In this document: positions 62,931-64,000 of the stretch, piece by piece
How the letters are laid out: every line of letters starts with the position of its first letter
How positions within the stretch are numbered: position 1 is the stretch's first letter
Assembly (NCBI GenBank): GCA_011037195.1
Contig: JAAEAF010006580.1
Coordinates: 18,425 to 82,424, forward strand
Reading direction: 5' to 3'
DNA length: 64,000 nt
Source: Triatoma infestans
Lineage: Eukaryota > Arthropoda > Insecta > Hemiptera > Reduviidae
Made by a program: the position numbers and the translations under genes
Notes under the pieces: generated by a model
The model's input: the letters and a program-made list of their open reading frames with translations, nothing else
Databases searched by the model: none
Told to the model about the DNA's origin: nothing

Positions 62931-63420
62931 GATTATTAATTTCTTTCTCTTACTGCTGGTAAGAGCTTTTTTACTGATAATTTTTTACAGTTTTGTTTTT
63001 TGCAATTTCCCGAAAGTGGCTCTATCGATATTCTTTAAACTTTAAACTCTATCGATTTTCTTTATATACTACGTACAGAGGTATATTTGAAATTTGTTCC
63101 AGGAAAATTCATTTATAATGGCTACAACTATTTTCTTTAAACTTGGAATGTTAACTGCACAGATAAAAACCTATCACTTTTATTTGAAATATTTTCTCGG
63201 GTACCGTATGTCAGTTAGTTTTAAACTGACGCTACAAGTTTTACTGGTTGAGCAGAAGGAGCCCTCTTTGTCCAGGTATAAAACCTTCCACATTTTTTAA
63301 TAGCTAACCCAAAATGTGAAGTTTGTAAACTTTACAGTTTTGAAGAATTTTTGTTAATTAAATTGTAATTATTGCAGTAAAAGAAAGTTGTGTGAGTTTT
63401 TCACATCAGATGTTTTATTT
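62930..63420 (+). repeat. Dispersed repeat family copy with right end
   Basis: Left end TTTCTCTTACTGCTGGTAAG, internal CGAAAGTGGCTC, TATCACTTTTATTTGAAATA, right end GCAGTAAAAGAAAGTTGTGT then GAGTTTTTCACATCAGA. Confidence 0.75.
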
Positions 63421-63499
63421 CTTACTCATAGAACATTATGCCGGATTCAATTCTATTTCGATGCTCAAAAACCCAATTAAAAATCGTAATCCTTCCTCA

Positions 63500-64000
63500 T
63501 CCAGTAGTAGTAAGAGACAGTAAAAATTTATGAAAATTGTAAATCAAATATAAAAATTATTTCGTAATTTTTGAAATAAATTATTTGTTATAGGCAAAAT
63601 TTTATTTCAAGGTAATACAAATCTTTGCAAGCATTGTGCCCTTTCTGTCCCTGGTACTTATTGATCAATATTACAGTAATGTAATTTCTCTTCATACTGA
63701 TTTGTTTAACAATTGAAGCCGTTGTTGTTGTATCATTTGATATACAATCAATTCAATACTTTACTTAGGTGAATAGGGTTTTTAGATTCTACGAATATAA
63801 AAGAAGTGGTTAAATTTTTTTGTGAGGATACATTGTAAAGTGTGGATTAGTAAGCCTAATTTCTAGGAATTATGTGAGTGTTATTGTAACATTTGATGCT
63901 TTGTATTGTCAAACATAATGTAATTATCTCTTTTCTGAACTTATAATTGAATCGCATTAAACAGAAAATTTTTTGAAATTAATTCCTTCATGGATTAAAA
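63500..64000. other. AT-rich sequence to window end
   Basis: Nothing recognised. Confidence 0.6.

Overview
This is an AT-rich eukaryotic (arthropod, most likely insect) genomic window, densely filled with transposable elements. It holds most of one host gene on the + strand and one complete host gene on the - strand, arranged tail to tail. The evidence for an insect-type genome is: short exons bounded by GT-AG introns, a BEL/Pao LTR retrotransposon, several APE-type LINEs, tRNA-derived SINEs and MITEs with clear target-site duplications. I could not assign an order or species.

Gene 1 (+, 6648..35293, 5' end outside the window) is a whirlin / Dyschronic-type scaffold protein. Fourteen exons keep a continuous reading frame across every junction. 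They encode the second half of PDZ1, a proline-rich linker, PDZ2, a harmonin-homology domain, a Ser/Asn-rich linker and PDZ3, then a stop and a poly(A) signal. Its introns carry a LINE, a Harbinger-like MITE, SINEs, LINE fragments and many copies of an unclassified dispersed repeat.

Gene 2 (-, 56780..49272) is a complete seven-exon protein O-glucosyltransferase 2/3 (KDELC family), 502 aa: signal peptide, filamin-like domain, CAP10 glycosyltransferase domain and a C-terminal KDEL encoded in a separate 38-codon last exon.

Layout: 1-~4130 decayed BEL/Pao retrotransposon (pol and probable 3' LTR) with a 42-bp perfect palindrome; ~4133-5990 inverted arms of a degenerate minisatellite around a dispersed-repeat copy; 6648-35520 gene 1, with an antisense LINE at ~10140-13860, a hAT-like element at 8597-9284, a Harbinger-type MITE at 18140-18484 and a composite SINE at 19008-19457; 35.5-49.1 kb intergenic, with a foldback element at 38193-38691, a 3'-truncated LINE endonuclease region (39.2-40.2 kb), two adjacent antisense LINE copies (42.5-46.6 kb) and a 5'-truncated LINE with a 10-bp TSD (47806-48350); 49.2-56.8 kb gene 2; 56.8-64 kb intergenic, with more dispersed repeats and one SINE.

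The most notable undescribed-looking component is a noncoding dispersed repeat family, recognised by the phrase CAACCGGAAGTGCGACTT. It occurs about 18-20 times on both strands in 64 kb, has an internal (GT)n tract and internally repeated sub-units, and encodes no evident protein. Other structures worth checking are three hammerhead-ribozyme-like cores and the foldback element with reiterated GTAACTCC boxes. I found no operon-like or defence-like gene system.
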